The notes under the pieces: model-generated
Database searches by the model: none
What the model was told of the DNA's origin: nothing
What the model saw: only the letters and a program-made list of their open reading frames with translations
Program-made: the position numbers and the translations under genes
Source: a virus
Virus record (IMG/VR): IMGVR_UViG_3300044499_000067
Location: 1-49,461 of that record
Direction: 5' to 3' (one strand)
Length of the DNA stretch: 49,461 bases
In this document: positions 8,308-17,862 of the stretch, in pieces
Layout: every line of letters begins with the position of its first letter
Numbering within the stretch: position 1 is the first letter of the stretch

Positions 8308-10982
8308 TGGCCCGCATTCGCCATCGGGACTTCTCGAAGGGTCTCTGGCTCGCGGGAGGCCGCGACACCATCCCCCGTGGGACACTCTTTCAGGCCAAAG
8401 GCGTCCGGGCGTTCACGACCCCACAGGCGCGTTCACGGTTCGGTTCTGAGTTGGCGATCGCCAAGGCGAATGTGCACAGTCTCTTCTCCTTCAACGGTAC
8501 GCGTTACTGCTCCACGCGGTTTGGCGATTTCAACTCCTCCGTGCTCGGCGGCACGGCGACGTCAACGATCAAGACTGGCCTGGGTGGGCATCGGCTGCGG
8601 TTCGCGAAGGGTATCCCAACCGTTGACATCGACAACACGAAGTTCCCGCTGGGACCAGAACACATGTTCGTGGTCGGTGGTGGACTTACGCTGCAAGAAA
8701 ACGAAGCGAGTTCGTTCACGCTTGGTGTGTCAAACATGTTCAAGGTGTCCACAACGGAGAGCATTTCAAATGTTGGGATCTTTCCGCCGCTCACCAAGCC
8801 GATCGCACACAACTCGTTCTTCGCAACTGCGCGTAGCCTCACGAACTCGGGCCAAATCCTCGACACATTCGATCTCGGGTCGGCTGGGTGGCTCGCGATC
8901 ACGACGCCACCTTTCACCGCACCAGTCTTGAATGTTACCAGTCTAGCGCAGCATGGATCAGCGATGTTCTTCGGCATGGCTGAAGACACCGTCTCGTCGA
9001 TTGGTAAAACGTTCTCACCAAACAAGAACTTGCAGGATGTTAGTGATGGTGTTGGCAACGGACGGCTTGTCTCATCATCGGATCAGGATTGGATTCAGCT
9101 CTTCGTCTTCTGTGATCAACCTGCAAACCTCGACTTCTTAGAGATCCTCTTGGTGTCGCAACAGGCTACACGCGCAACGTTTTCGTTCCAGATCCTTGTC
9201 GAAGACTCTGTCTTTGCTTCGTCAGGGATCACTGGCATCGGTGATGACCCCGCCTTCTTCCAACCGCCCCCAGAGTCGTCTCCAGAGAAGCAACGAAAGC
9301 AACTCAATGATCTCGCGAAGCAGAAAGAGAAGCTCGTCAAAAAGCTCATACCGATCCAAGCGGAGAAGATCCTTAACAACAACCTTGGCTCAACGCGGAT
9401 GGCAAAGACGTCATTCACGTGGACACTACTTCGTATCCCAAAGGAATCCTTCACGAAGGTGGGTAATCCTACGTGGGGGAACATCAACGGCGCTGAGATC
9501 ACGGCAAAGACAAACGCGAATGGCCCCGTCCAACTGATCTTCGACGATTGGGGACTGCATCTTGGTGTTGGTATGCTTGGTGGGTACAAGTATGCCTACA
9601 CGTATAAGAACTCGAAGACTGGTACCCGGTCTAACCCAGCCATCGGGCAGTTAGCAGAAATTGACTTCGATGTCGTCGGTGTCCAACGTGACCCTGTTGT
9701 GCTCAGCAATCTCACGCCGTCGCCTGATCCTCAAGTCGATACAATCGAAATCTGGCGGAACGTTGGTAACGGATCAGCCTATTTCAAGACCGACGAGTTT
9801 GCGAACAACATTCCTGGCTTAGCCACGCTTGGGTACACCGATGTGATCGCAGACTTCCCCGGTGTGCAAAAGAGCTTTGCTCAGGCGTTCGACCTTCGTG
9901 GATTGGTTGCTGGCGAGACCCGCTACATCCAGGACGAAGAATTGCCACTCGATAATGCGCAGTTCCCCCAGTCCATGAAGGACATTGCTGGTCCCCACTT
10001 CAACCGCATGTTCTTCATCGATGGCAAGGTGTTCACCGTCGCGAACCGGGTGGGTGGTGGACGTGGGCGGCTCTACTTTTCGGCCATCGGCCGGTTGGAG
10101 TCGAACGAGGGTTTCATTGATGTCACGACCGATGACGATCCGCTCCAGCGTGTCATCATCTGGGCGAACAACCTCTACTGCTTCAGCCGTGAGCATCTCT
10201 ACGAGATCCAAGGATCAGACATCTTCATCTCTGTTGAAGTAACTGGGGTGCTTGGCACCGTGAAACCTGACACTGTCGTCGCGACACCCTTTGGCCTCAT
10301 CTACCAGGCGATCGACGGCATCCGCATCTTCGATGGTGCGGGAAGCCAACTCGTGTTTCCCGAACCGATCCTTCCGTTGCTCCGTGGCGAGACGAACCTC
10401 GATCCGACTGCATCCGCACGGCAGTTCATCGGCTTGACGGCGTGTTACAAGGACGAAGAGTACATCATTTCGGACTTCACCGACACGCTCGCGATCAACC
10501 TCCGCACAGGGACATGGCGAAATCTTGGTGTCGGTGCGAACGCCCTCTACGTCGAACCTGCTGATGTGATTCAGGGTGTGTCTTATCCAACACGGCTCTT
10601 CCTCGCGACGCTGACCAACGTCTTGAATTTTGAAGTCCCCGGAACCTTCCTGGATGCTGGCGCGGCGATCCCCTTTCTCATTGAAGTCCCTGGCACCAAG
10701 ATCGAGGATCAAAGCAGTACCACCAAGATCGTGCAGCGGATCTACCTCGACATGAAGGGTGGTCCAGTGACGGTGAAACTGCACTACACCGCGCCGACGA
10801 TTCCTGGCGTGCAAACGATCGCGACGGCGAACACTGCTGCGCGGCAATTGATCGAGTATGGGTTAGCTCTTCCTTCGGATGTCATCTCGGTGGAGATCAG
10901 TGGGAACTTGATCCAGCCCTTTGAGTTGTACGAGGTTGGCTTCGACGTGCATCTCCCAGAGGAAGGTGGCGCCTTGACATGA
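8307..10982 (+). CDS. Tail nozzle/hub-like protein (T7 gp12 / P22 gp10 type)
   Basis: The 891-residue product begins with a basic segment (MARIRHRDFSKGLWLAGGRD) that, with the following promise of a glycine/arginine-rich strand, is common in podoviral nozzle proteins. Later segments such as RLYFSAIGRLESNEGF and NLYCFSREHLYEIQGSD fit the beta-propeller blades of that family. A charged coiled-coil insertion (about residues 325 to 355, KQRKQLNDLAKQKEKLVKKL) is unusual. It should form the distal short tail through which DNA exits. Codons in the middle look less GC-rich than the flanks. The stop overlaps the next gene (ATGA). Confidence 0.75.
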   Translation: MARIRHRDFSKGLWLAGGRDTIPRGTLFQAKGVRAFTTPQARSRFGSELAIAKANVHSLFSFNGTRYCSTRFGDFNSSVLGGTATSTIKTGLGGHRLRFAKGIPTVDIDNTKFPLGPEHMFVVGGGLTLQENEASSFTLGVSNMFKVSTTESISNVGIFPPLTKPIAHNSFFATARSLTNSGQILDTFDLGSAGWLAITTPPFTAPVLNVTSLAQHGSAMFFGMAEDTVSSIGKTFSPNKNLQDVSDGVGNGRLVSSSDQDWIQLFVFCDQPANLDFLEILLVSQQATRATFSFQILVEDSVFASSGITGIGDDPAFFQPPPESSPEKQRKQLNDLAKQKEKLVKKLIPIQAEKILNNNLGSTRMAKTSFTWTLLRIPKESFTKVGNPTWGNINGAEITAKTNANGPVQLIFDDWGLHLGVGMLGGYKYAYTYKNSKTGTRSNPAIGQLAEIDFDVVGVQRDPVVLSNLTPSPDPQVDTIEIWRNVGNGSAYFKTDEFANNIPGLATLGYTDVIADFPGVQKSFAQAFDLRGLVAGETRYIQDEELPLDNAQFPQSMKDIAGPHFNRMFFIDGKVFTVANRVGGGRGRLYFSAIGRLESNEGFIDVTTDDDPLQRVIIWANNLYCFSREHLYEIQGSDIFISVEVTGVLGTVKPDTVVATPFGLIYQAIDGIRIFDGAGSQLVFPEPILPLLRGETNLDPTASARQFIGLTACYKDEEYIISDFTDTLAINLRTGTWRNLGVGANALYVEPADVIQGVSYPTRLFLATLTNVLNFEVPGTFLDAGAAIPFLIEVPGTKIEDQSSTTKIVQRIYLDMKGGPVTVKLHYTAPTIPGVQTIATANTAARQLIEYGLALPSDVISVEISGNLIQPFELYEVGFDVHLPEEGGALT

Positions 10983-11278
10983 GCATCTTTGATTACTTGG
11001 TCGACCGTCAACTCCGAAATCAATTCAACCGCATCGAACAAAAGATCGATGCCCTCACCAAGCAAGGAGCGAAGACTATGGCAGCCATCGATGATCTCGA
11101 AGTACAGGTCACAGCAATCAGCGACGCAGAGGCCGCAGCTGTGGCACTCTTGAATGGTCTCCACCAGCAGTTGGCCGATGCCATCGCCTCTGGTGATCCG
11201 GTTCGCGTCCAGGCAGCTGCGGATCAGTTGAAGGCGAAGGCAGCAGACCTCGCAGCAGCGGTCGTCGCCAACACCTGA
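10979..11278 (+). CDS. Coiled-coil small virion-associated protein
   Basis: 99 residues, ATG overlapping the nozzle stop. It begins with a helix (FDYLVDRQLRNQFNRIEQKI) and continues as an Ala/Gln/Asp-rich heptad pattern to the end, so it should be an elongated oligomer. Small coiled coils of this type often sit between tail and internal virion genes. The function is unknown. Confidence 0.65.
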   Translation: MSIFDYLVDRQLRNQFNRIEQKIDALTKQGAKTMAAIDDLEVQVTAISDAEAAAVALLNGLHQQLADAIASGDPVRVQAAADQLKAKAADLAAAVVANT

Positions 11279-11321
11279 AAAGGGCTGCCCTTCCGGCCGC
11301 CATTGTGATAGGGAGGATCTG

Positions 11322-11825
11322 ATGGAACAGTACAAGGCGAGCGGGCTGGAAGATTTGAAGCTCTACCGCTGGTGGGAGAAGATGGTCCTCTCCGGCGACC
11401 TCCAGCGTGGCTACACCGGGATGGACAAGCTCTCAGCCTTCTTCAACGCCATGCAGGTGCCGACACAACTGCTCTACGAAGAAAACGAGACGGGGATCTG
11501 GTTCACGTCGTGGATCGAGCCCCAGACCTTCGGTGGAGCACTGGTGCACGTCTGGATCGCCAGCGAAGCACGCCAAACCAAGCGCGCGACGAAGGCGGTC
11601 ATGCTTGCGCTCACCCATTTCCTTTCGCTCTACCCGGTACTCATCGGCGTGACGAACAGCGAGGCTATCGCGTTGGAGCACGAAAAGGTCGGCTTCGTTC
11701 GCCTTGGGGAGATCCCGTTCATCCTCGGTGACGAGAGCACCTACGTGACCTTCCTTACACGCGCCGCTTTCGAGCGCGCTGCAAAACACTTCGCGCCCTT
11801 GATGGATGAGAGCGAGTTGCAGTAA
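11322..11825 (+). CDS. GNAT-fold protein, DUF2833/T7 gp13-like
   Basis: 167 residues from an ATG preceded by GGGAGG. The fold reads as an N-terminal helix, a strand (GIWFTSWIEPQTFGGALVHV), a helix after a loop where acetyl-CoA binds in GNATs (ASEARQTKRATKAVMLALTH) and a final strand with GVTNSEAIALEHEKVGFVRL, the usual pattern in which a residue pair near the C-terminus precedes a hydrophobic strand. T7 gp13, an internal virion component needed for assembly, has a related fold. Whether this one acetylates anything cannot be seen. Its place before the ejection genes supports a virion-assembly role. Confidence 0.65.
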   Translation: MEQYKASGLEDLKLYRWWEKMVLSGDLQRGYTGMDKLSAFFNAMQVPTQLLYEENETGIWFTSWIEPQTFGGALVHVWIASEARQTKRATKAVMLALTHFLSLYPVLIGVTNSEAIALEHEKVGFVRLGEIPFILGDESTYVTFLTRAAFERAAKHFAPLMDESELQ

Positions 11826-12466
11826 TGGGTGACGTAGGTAAGGGTATTGAGCTTGCCTTGGGGGGGCCAGCAGCTCCTGCACTAAGGAAAAAGCTCTCGA
11901 AGAAACCGGGCACACCTGGGAAGAACCTCGACGAAGAACTTGCGTTCTTCGCGAAGGAGATCCTCGAATCCTCGCGCGCCACGCGGAACACGTACTTTCA
12001 GCAGCTCACTGAGGCACTCACCACCGGCAACGTCCAGGCATTGATTCCCGCAGAACAGCGCGCCGTAGAAGGGGCGCTCCTTCAAGGTTCCGATGAGCAG
12101 CGGGTGCTCAAAAACCAATTGGCCGGCGGCAACCTGGTGCAAACCCCGCTGGGCCAAGAAGCACTCGCGAAGAGTCGCTTGATTGCTGAGCAACGTGCGG
12201 GAGCGGCGCCCTCGGATCTCATCAACCAACTCTTGCTCGAAGCGCCCGCTGCGACGATCGGCCAAGCACAAAGCATCGGCTTGGAGAGCCAGAACGCGAT
12301 CAGCGAGATTGCGGCGTCCATCCAACGCGCGCGGAGTGCTGCATCCCTCTCGGCGATCGGCAGCGTCGCGCAAGGCGTCGGTGGCCTCACGGGTACCGCA
12401 ACCTCGGCCTTCTTGAACGCGCAGTCTCGTACAGCAACGCCACCACCACGATTTGAAGGGCAGTAA
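11825..12466 (+). CDS. Internal virion (ejection) protein, paralogue A
   Basis: 213 residues, ATG overlapping the upstream TAA. The protein is mostly helical and rich in Ala, Gln, Gly and Leu. Its core (RATRNTYFQQLTEAL, then TPLGQEALAKSRLIAEQRAG and EAPAATIGQAQ) aligns with the following gene, so the two are tandem paralogues. Size, composition and position match small ejection proteins (P22 gp7 or T7 gp14 type) that help form a DNA channel across the envelope. Confidence 0.65.
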   Translation: MGDVGKGIELALGGPAAPALRKKLSKKPGTPGKNLDEELAFFAKEILESSRATRNTYFQQLTEALTTGNVQALIPAEQRAVEGALLQGSDEQRVLKNQLAGGNLVQTPLGQEALAKSRLIAEQRAGAAPSDLINQLLLEAPAATIGQAQSIGLESQNAISEIAASIQRARSAASLSAIGSVAQGVGGLTGTATSAFLNAQSRTATPPPRFEGQ

Positions 12467-12985
12467 ATGGGCAAGGGCGCCAAAGATAGTGGGAAGCAAT
12501 CACGCAAGGTCTTGCAACAGACCACGGCGGAGATCCGCGCTGCGACACGCCCGAGTCGCGAAGCGTACTTCTCGCAGCTGAACGACGTGCTGAAGACGGG
12601 CGGGAACACGACCAACGTTCCTGTTTTGAACACCGCACTCGAAGGCCTGAAGTTTGGCCAAGACCGTACGATCGCGACCGCCAACGAATCGATCAACCGT
12701 GCAGGGCTTGGCAACACCCCGTTCGCCCAGAGCCTCCGCACCGGGCTCGCAGTGCAGGGAGGCCAAGCGCAGTCCGCGACGCGTGACAAAATCTTCCGTC
12801 AGTTCTTCGAGCAAGCACCGTCTGCCTCACTCGGTCAGACGGCACAGGCCACTCAGGCGTTGCAAGGTGTCGCCGCACGAGGTGCACAGGGACAGATCGC
12901 GGGGCAACAATCGCAACAACAATTGATCGGAGCGGGCGCCGCCGCCGGAGGAGCGGTCATCGGTGCAGTCATCATTGCCATCTGA
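12467..12985 (+). CDS. Internal virion (ejection) protein, paralogue B
   Basis: 172 residues, starting directly after the previous TAA. The segments TRPSREAYFSQLNDVL, NTPFAQSLRTGLAV and EQAPSASLGQTAQ correspond to those in paralogue A. The C-terminus is a Gly/Ala-rich hydrophobic stretch ending GGAVIGAVIIAI, which could insert in a membrane, as expected for a protein that is ejected into the envelope. The last 23 bases overlap the start of the next gene. Confidence 0.65.
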   Translation: MGKGAKDSGKQSRKVLQQTTAEIRAATRPSREAYFSQLNDVLKTGGNTTNVPVLNTALEGLKFGQDRTIATANESINRAGLGNTPFAQSLRTGLAVQGGQAQSATRDKIFRQFFEQAPSASLGQTAQATQALQGVAARGAQGQIAGQQSQQQLIGAGAAAGGAVIGAVIIAI

Positions 12986-13874
12986 AGTCGATCACATCGA
13001 TATCGCGGTGTTCGACGCGCGGCTCATTATCGAGAGTGAGTTGGCGCGACTGAGGCCAATCTATCCACGCGTCATGAGTTCGTTTGGGAAGGACAGCCTC
13101 GCGGTGATCGACTTGGCAGCACAGTTCAACATCCGCGACGTCCTTTACATTCAGGATTTGGACGAAGTCTACGATGAGGAGTACATCCAATGGGTGATTG
13201 GTCACTACTCGCTCTCCGTCACGCGATGTGCCCTGGGCAGAGCGATCTTTCTGCCGTTCAAGGACCAACCCCTATTCATGAGTTTTCCGTTCGTGAACCA
13301 GCGGGCTGTCACTCCGATCCCGACGACGATGCGCCGCTGGGAGGGGACCGGACGCTATGTCTGCCTGGACGACGAGCTGAGGACGACACGCGGGATCGTG
13401 TCACCCGTCGACACGGACTTTCTCATCATCGGATTCAAGCTGAGTGATGTCGAGAAAGCGACGTGCCCGGTCCCACACGACAAACTTCCCCTGGAGGCGC
13501 GGAATGCACGACGCAACACCATCGCTAAAAAAGGACCGTGCTTCGAACTGGCTCCAGGTGTGCCTGCGGTGGCTCCGCTCTTCTGGTGGTCGGACGATGA
13601 GGTTTGGGACTACTTGGAGAGGCACGGCCTTCCCGTTTCCGCTCGCACATACGATGGGCACACCAAGCGTGAACCATCGGCGCGGTGGTGTACGCGCTGT
13701 CACGATCCACACGCATCGTCGCTTATGTGGTGCCCAAAGGTCCAAACTGAGATTCTGAACACGGCTGCGCTGACCAACCCACTACCCAGTGCGATCCATG
13801 CCCTCCAAATGATGAAGATCCTGACCGAAGACGAAGCCTTCCAGTTGCTCGAACAGGAGGAGCACCATGGCTGA
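12963..13874 (+). CDS. PAPS-reductase-like (PP-loop) family protein
   Basis: GTG start, overlapping the upstream gene; 303 residues. A PP-loop pyrophosphatase motif is present at residues 39 to 45 (SSFGKDS), followed by a D in the next strand (VLYIQDLDEVYDEEYI). Near the C-terminus, RWCTRCHDPH and MWCPK give the Cys arrangement of phosphoadenosine-phosphosulfate reductase and related DndC/ThiI-like enzymes. Known family chemistry is adenylation-dependent sulfur transfer or reduction. Sitting among internal virion genes is odd; it could modify phage DNA or RNA or tap host sulfur metabolism. The substrate is unknown. Confidence 0.75.
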   Translation: MQSSLPSEVDHIDIAVFDARLIIESELARLRPIYPRVMSSFGKDSLAVIDLAAQFNIRDVLYIQDLDEVYDEEYIQWVIGHYSLSVTRCALGRAIFLPFKDQPLFMSFPFVNQRAVTPIPTTMRRWEGTGRYVCLDDELRTTRGIVSPVDTDFLIIGFKLSDVEKATCPVPHDKLPLEARNARRNTIAKKGPCFELAPGVPAVAPLFWWSDDEVWDYLERHGLPVSARTYDGHTKREPSARWCTRCHDPHASSLMWCPKVQTEILNTAALTNPLPSAIHALQMMKILTEDEAFQLLEQEEHHG

Positions 13875-15066
13875 CCTCGGTGCGTTCGCAGGCGTCGGTG
13901 GCTTCTTGCAAGGCTTAAACTCCGTGTTGGGGCCACACCTGGAGCATAAGCAACGCATCCAAGCTGTCGAAGCGCTCCAGAAGAAGCAACAAGAAGTAGC
14001 TGCAATCCGTCGCCGCGCAGAGAAGAATCCTGACCTGCTCAAGAACCCAAAGTTCGTTGCGGTATACCGTGATGCACTCGGAATCGGTGAGGGCAAGTCG
14101 AAGCCAGAGGACATCACGGAGTTCTTGACGGCACCTTCAGTTACCGAACAGGCAGGATCAGCATTGCAAGCGGATCTCATCAGTGGTGGCGCTGTACCAT
14201 TGTTGAACAGCGCTGGTGGTGTATCAGCACCGACAGGCCCAGCTGTTACTGCAAGCGGTGCACCCGCCCCAGCCCCCATCCAGATCCAGCAGGCTCCCGT
14301 ACCTTCAGCACCCGCTGCTCCCACAGCGCTAGCGCCAGTAGCGGCACCCGCCTCTGAGACAGCTGGACAAAAGTTGAAGCGTCGGATTCAAGAGACCGCT
14401 GCGGAGCCACAGGGCTCAGCGATCATCGGTATGGCGTTCGGCTCCAAGATTGGGACACTGTCGCTCGGTGAGAAGAAGCTCGCATTGCAAGCACAGAAGC
14501 AAGGCCAGTCGAAGACAATCTTCCGTACGTTTGATGACGGTGACCGCAAGAAGTCTTTCGCCATCCAGATCGATCCGAACGGTGACTTCCACGCCAATCA
14601 AATCTTCGATGCACCACGCAAGTTGCCTGGCCTTACCACGAACAAGTTCATTGCAACGTCGCAGAACCTCGCGTTGATTGGGGAGGGCGTATCGAAAGAG
14701 GACATCCAGGCTGGCAATATCTCACCGAAGGTTGCAAAGAGAGTGGGGAAACTCTTGAAGGCGCGCAAAGAATCGATCCGTGATCGCTTCATTGCTGAGT
14801 ACACCGCGCGGAAGCAAGGTCAACCACCTGGCTCCGGCGATCCGAAGCTCGCAGCATTCTCATTGAGCGACATCAAAAAGGGCGCTGTTGGTGCGGTGAG
14901 CTTCGTGCAGTCATTGATGGATGACGAGAACGCCGATGCTTTGTTAGGTGCAGCAGCGCCATCAGCTGTAGCACCAGGCACCACGCAGCCCTTCATCGAA
15001 CCTGGCTATCCCGGTGCGGGGCCAGCTGGGCCACCAATCACGATCCAGACTATCCGCAAGAAGTAG
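13867..15066 (+). CDS. Internal virion protein with Ala/Pro-rich linker
   Basis: 399 residues, overlapping the previous gene by 8 bases. A helical, charged N-terminus (QKKQQEVAAIRRRAEKNPDL) leads to an Ala/Pro-rich linker at about residues 130 to 165, a central beta-containing domain (KTIFRTFDDGDRKKSFAIQI), a basic helical segment and a Gly/Pro-rich tail. The modular helical/linker composition and its place before the largest ejection gene suggest another internal virion or ejection component. No enzyme motif is recognised. Confidence 0.6.
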   Translation: MADLGAFAGVGGFLQGLNSVLGPHLEHKQRIQAVEALQKKQQEVAAIRRRAEKNPDLLKNPKFVAVYRDALGIGEGKSKPEDITEFLTAPSVTEQAGSALQADLISGGAVPLLNSAGGVSAPTGPAVTASGAPAPAPIQIQQAPVPSAPAAPTALAPVAAPASETAGQKLKRRIQETAAEPQGSAIIGMAFGSKIGTLSLGEKKLALQAQKQGQSKTIFRTFDDGDRKKSFAIQIDPNGDFHANQIFDAPRKLPGLTTNKFIATSQNLALIGEGVSKEDIQAGNISPKVAKRVGKLLKARKESIRDRFIAEYTARKQGQPPGSGDPKLAAFSLSDIKKGAVGAVSFVQSLMDDENADALLGAAAPSAVAPGTTQPFIEPGYPGAGPAGPPITIQTIRKK

Positions 15067-15069
15067 GCT

Positions 15070-17862
15070 ATGCCCTTCGACACCTACGAGGTCGTCACCG
15101 ACAAAGGCACCTTCGAGCTGATCGCCGACCGTGAGCCGACACCAGCCGAAGCGCAAGCGGCAATCCTCGGTCAGTTGCAGGCAGAACACGTCGCGCCTGC
15201 GCCAGCAGAGAAGCCACCACTAGAGGGCACAGCGGAGGCGCCGGCCATCGCGATCCCATCGATGGGCGACGTCGCGGCCACGGCAGCCAGCGTCGGGTTG
15301 CCGATCGCAGGAGCCGTTGGCGGTGGGGCTCTTGCTGGCCCACCGGGAGCCATCGCGGGTGGCATCGCTGGGGGCGCAGCCGGCGAGGCGGCACGCGCCG
15401 CGATCCGTGGTGAGCCGCAACAGCCAAGGGCGATAGCCGCCGAAGGCGCAGTCGGCGGGATCGGTGCCATCCCCTTCCTCGGCAAGCCCGCCGGGACACT
15501 CGTGCGCGGTGCGATCAAAGGTGCCCTCGGCGGGGCCGCGCTCGGGGCCGGCAGTGCTACCACACGATCGCTCATCAAGGATGGTGAGCTACCGCAGACC
15601 GCTGACCTCATGCTCTCAACGGGAGCAGGGTTGGTGTTCGGAGCAGCCGTTGGTGGAGCACAAGCGAAGTTCGCGCCGGGCCAAGTGACACCGCTCACGC
15701 CCGAGGGTGCTGCTGAGCCAATCCCAACGCGCCCCTCAGTGGACCTGATCGTCGCCGACACGCCACCACCTGAAGTGGCACCACCTTTAGCAAAGCCACC
15801 TGGCGCACCACCTGAGCCACCTGGTGGGGGCTTCCGCCTTGAAGATGTACCACCAGACTTTTTCCAGAAGGAGTTCACACCTGAGTTCTTCCAAAAACTG
15901 AACACCCGATTGCAGAACGCCCCTGACCAACTGGAGTCGATCTCACAAAATAGCCAACGGCAGCGGCTCTACCTTGCTATCGCCGATGAGATGGACGCCT
16001 CCGGTGCCGCGCCAGAGATGGTGTCGTTCTTCCGCAACACCGTGCGCTCGGATGCGCAGAAGTTGAACTTCCTCTCGCAACTGCGGAAGTCGATGAAGGC
16101 CATGGAGGCGAACGACCCCTCGATCACCCCAGCGCTGAACGCCTTCAACCAAGCGATTCCGCCTGACTACTTCTGGCAGCGCTTCCTGCGCCTCTACCGC
16201 CCCATCGAGAACATCCGGCGAGCGTCGTTGACAGCACAGTTTGCGACGACCGCCCGCAACATCCTGTCACAGACGGGGCGGTACTCGACGGAAGTGCTCG
16301 ATCAGGCGGTGCAAAGCGGGCTTGGTGGGGAGGGCCTTGGGCGGTCCTTCGAGCTGACGGCGAGCTTCGCGCGGCAACTGACGCCAAGTGGGCGTCGCGA
16401 TCTCGTGCAAGCGTTGGATCAGTTTGCACGTACCTCGCCAAAGAATGCCCAACTGGTCAACGAACTCTTCGCCACCCCAGCCGGCGAAATCACCTTGGGC
16501 AGCCGCTATGCCAAGATCATCAATACCTTCAACGTCATGCAAGAGAGCTTCTTCCGCCGCGCACTCTTCGATGGATCGTTGCGTGGAGAGCTGCGGGCGC
16601 GTGGTGCAGACGTCGGTGCGCTGCTCAGTGAGCCGGCGCAGTTGCCGGCGGACGCCGTCAACAAGGCGGTGCAAACAGCGTTGGAGGGAACCTTCGCGGC
16701 GACGCCCAAGCAAGGCACGTTCGGGCGTGCAGTCCTCAACATGTACCGTGACATGCCGCTCTTGACGCAGATCCATCCCTTCCCTCGCTTCCTCGCGAAC
16801 AGCTACAAGTTCTTGTACGACTTCTCGCCCGCTGGCTACACGCGGCTCATGCTGCGCGATCCAACAGGCAAATACAACTGGGCGAGCAAAGCGACTCGCA
16901 ACCAAATCCTCTCACGCGCTTCGTTGGGCACAGCATTTCTTGGGGCTGGATTGGCGGTGCGCAACTCGTCGGCCGCTGGGGAGAAGTGGTATCAGATCCA
17001 AGCGGGTGACAGCACGATCGATGCCCGTCCGTTCGCTCCGCTCGCTACCTACCTCTTCATAGCTGACGTGATGAAGACGCTCTCCGAGGTCGGCGTCGAC
17101 GTGATCCGTGACGGCAAGGGCCTCACCGCCGCGCTGAAAGCACGACGTGGGATGACAGGGCTCGATGTTGCGCAGGGGATGCTCTCCATGAGCCGCCTCG
17201 CGGGCACTGGGCTTGTCGCCATCGAGTTCTTGAAACCCCAACCACTAGAGCAAGCGACGAATCTCCTTCGTGACTTCGCGGCGAACTACATCGGCAGCTT
17301 CACGGTCCCCTTCCGCACAGTCAAAGACTTCGTGGCTGGCGTCGACCCCAACGAAGCGATCCTCCGCGACACGCGAGAGCTGCTGTTAGGTCGCGCTGAA
17401 GAGAACATCCCGCTGCTATCACAGACCTTGCCACCGAAACAGTTCGTGACGCGCGCGGAGCCCCCGAAGGCTGAGACTCCTGTGCTCCGGCAGCTCACGG
17501 GGCTCAGCTTGACAACCGCTAACCAACTAGAGAAGGAGCTGCAAGCGCTCCATCTCTCTCCCTTCGAGGTGATGGCGAAGAGCGGGGAGCCAAAGATCGA
17601 TCGAGTTCTCAACCAGTCGATTGCTGAGCAAATGCAAGTCGTCTTCCCTCGGCTGGTGACAGCCTCGCGCTACCAACGCGCCACCGACACCGAGAAGATC
17701 ATCATCCTCCAACAAGTGTTCAAAGAGACACGCTCTGTTGCCCGCGAACGGTTGAAGGTGTTGCGTCCCGACCTCGCCAAGCAACTCGCGATGAAGCAAG
17801 TCTCCGCTGACGCCCAAGCGCTACTCGAAGAACGCGGCGTCAAGCTCCCCGCTGCGCCCTAG
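15070..17862 (+). CDS. Large internal virion (ejection) protein
   Basis: 930 residues. The first 30 residues contain a motif often found at the start of such proteins (DTYEVVTDKGTFELIADREP then TPAEAQAAI). Residues of about 80 to 215 are Gly/Ala-rich hydrophobic segments (GLPIAGAVGGGALAGPPGAI) like those of phage proteins that cross membranes. The rest is long helices resembling the rod-forming region of T7 gp16/P22 gp16-type proteins. I see no clear lysozyme or transglycosylase motif. The TAG shares a CTAG with the oppositely oriented gene that follows. Confidence 0.7.
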   Translation: MPFDTYEVVTDKGTFELIADREPTPAEAQAAILGQLQAEHVAPAPAEKPPLEGTAEAPAIAIPSMGDVAATAASVGLPIAGAVGGGALAGPPGAIAGGIAGGAAGEAARAAIRGEPQQPRAIAAEGAVGGIGAIPFLGKPAGTLVRGAIKGALGGAALGAGSATTRSLIKDGELPQTADLMLSTGAGLVFGAAVGGAQAKFAPGQVTPLTPEGAAEPIPTRPSVDLIVADTPPPEVAPPLAKPPGAPPEPPGGGFRLEDVPPDFFQKEFTPEFFQKLNTRLQNAPDQLESISQNSQRQRLYLAIADEMDASGAAPEMVSFFRNTVRSDAQKLNFLSQLRKSMKAMEANDPSITPALNAFNQAIPPDYFWQRFLRLYRPIENIRRASLTAQFATTARNILSQTGRYSTEVLDQAVQSGLGGEGLGRSFELTASFARQLTPSGRRDLVQALDQFARTSPKNAQLVNELFATPAGEITLGSRYAKIINTFNVMQESFFRRALFDGSLRGELRARGADVGALLSEPAQLPADAVNKAVQTALEGTFAATPKQGTFGRAVLNMYRDMPLLTQIHPFPRFLANSYKFLYDFSPAGYTRLMLRDPTGKYNWASKATRNQILSRASLGTAFLGAGLAVRNSSAAGEKWYQIQAGDSTIDARPFAPLATYLFIADVMKTLSEVGVDVIRDGKGLTAALKARRGMTGLDVAQGMLSMSRLAGTGLVAIEFLKPQPLEQATNLLRDFAANYIGSFTVPFRTVKDFVAGVDPNEAILRDTRELLLGRAEENIPLLSQTLPPKQFVTRAEPPKAETPVLRQLTGLSLTTANQLEKELQALHLSPFEVMAKSGEPKIDRVLNQSIAEQMQVVFPRLVTASRYQRATDTEKIIILQQVFKETRSVARERLKVLRPDLAKQLAMKQVSADAQALLEERGVKLPAAP

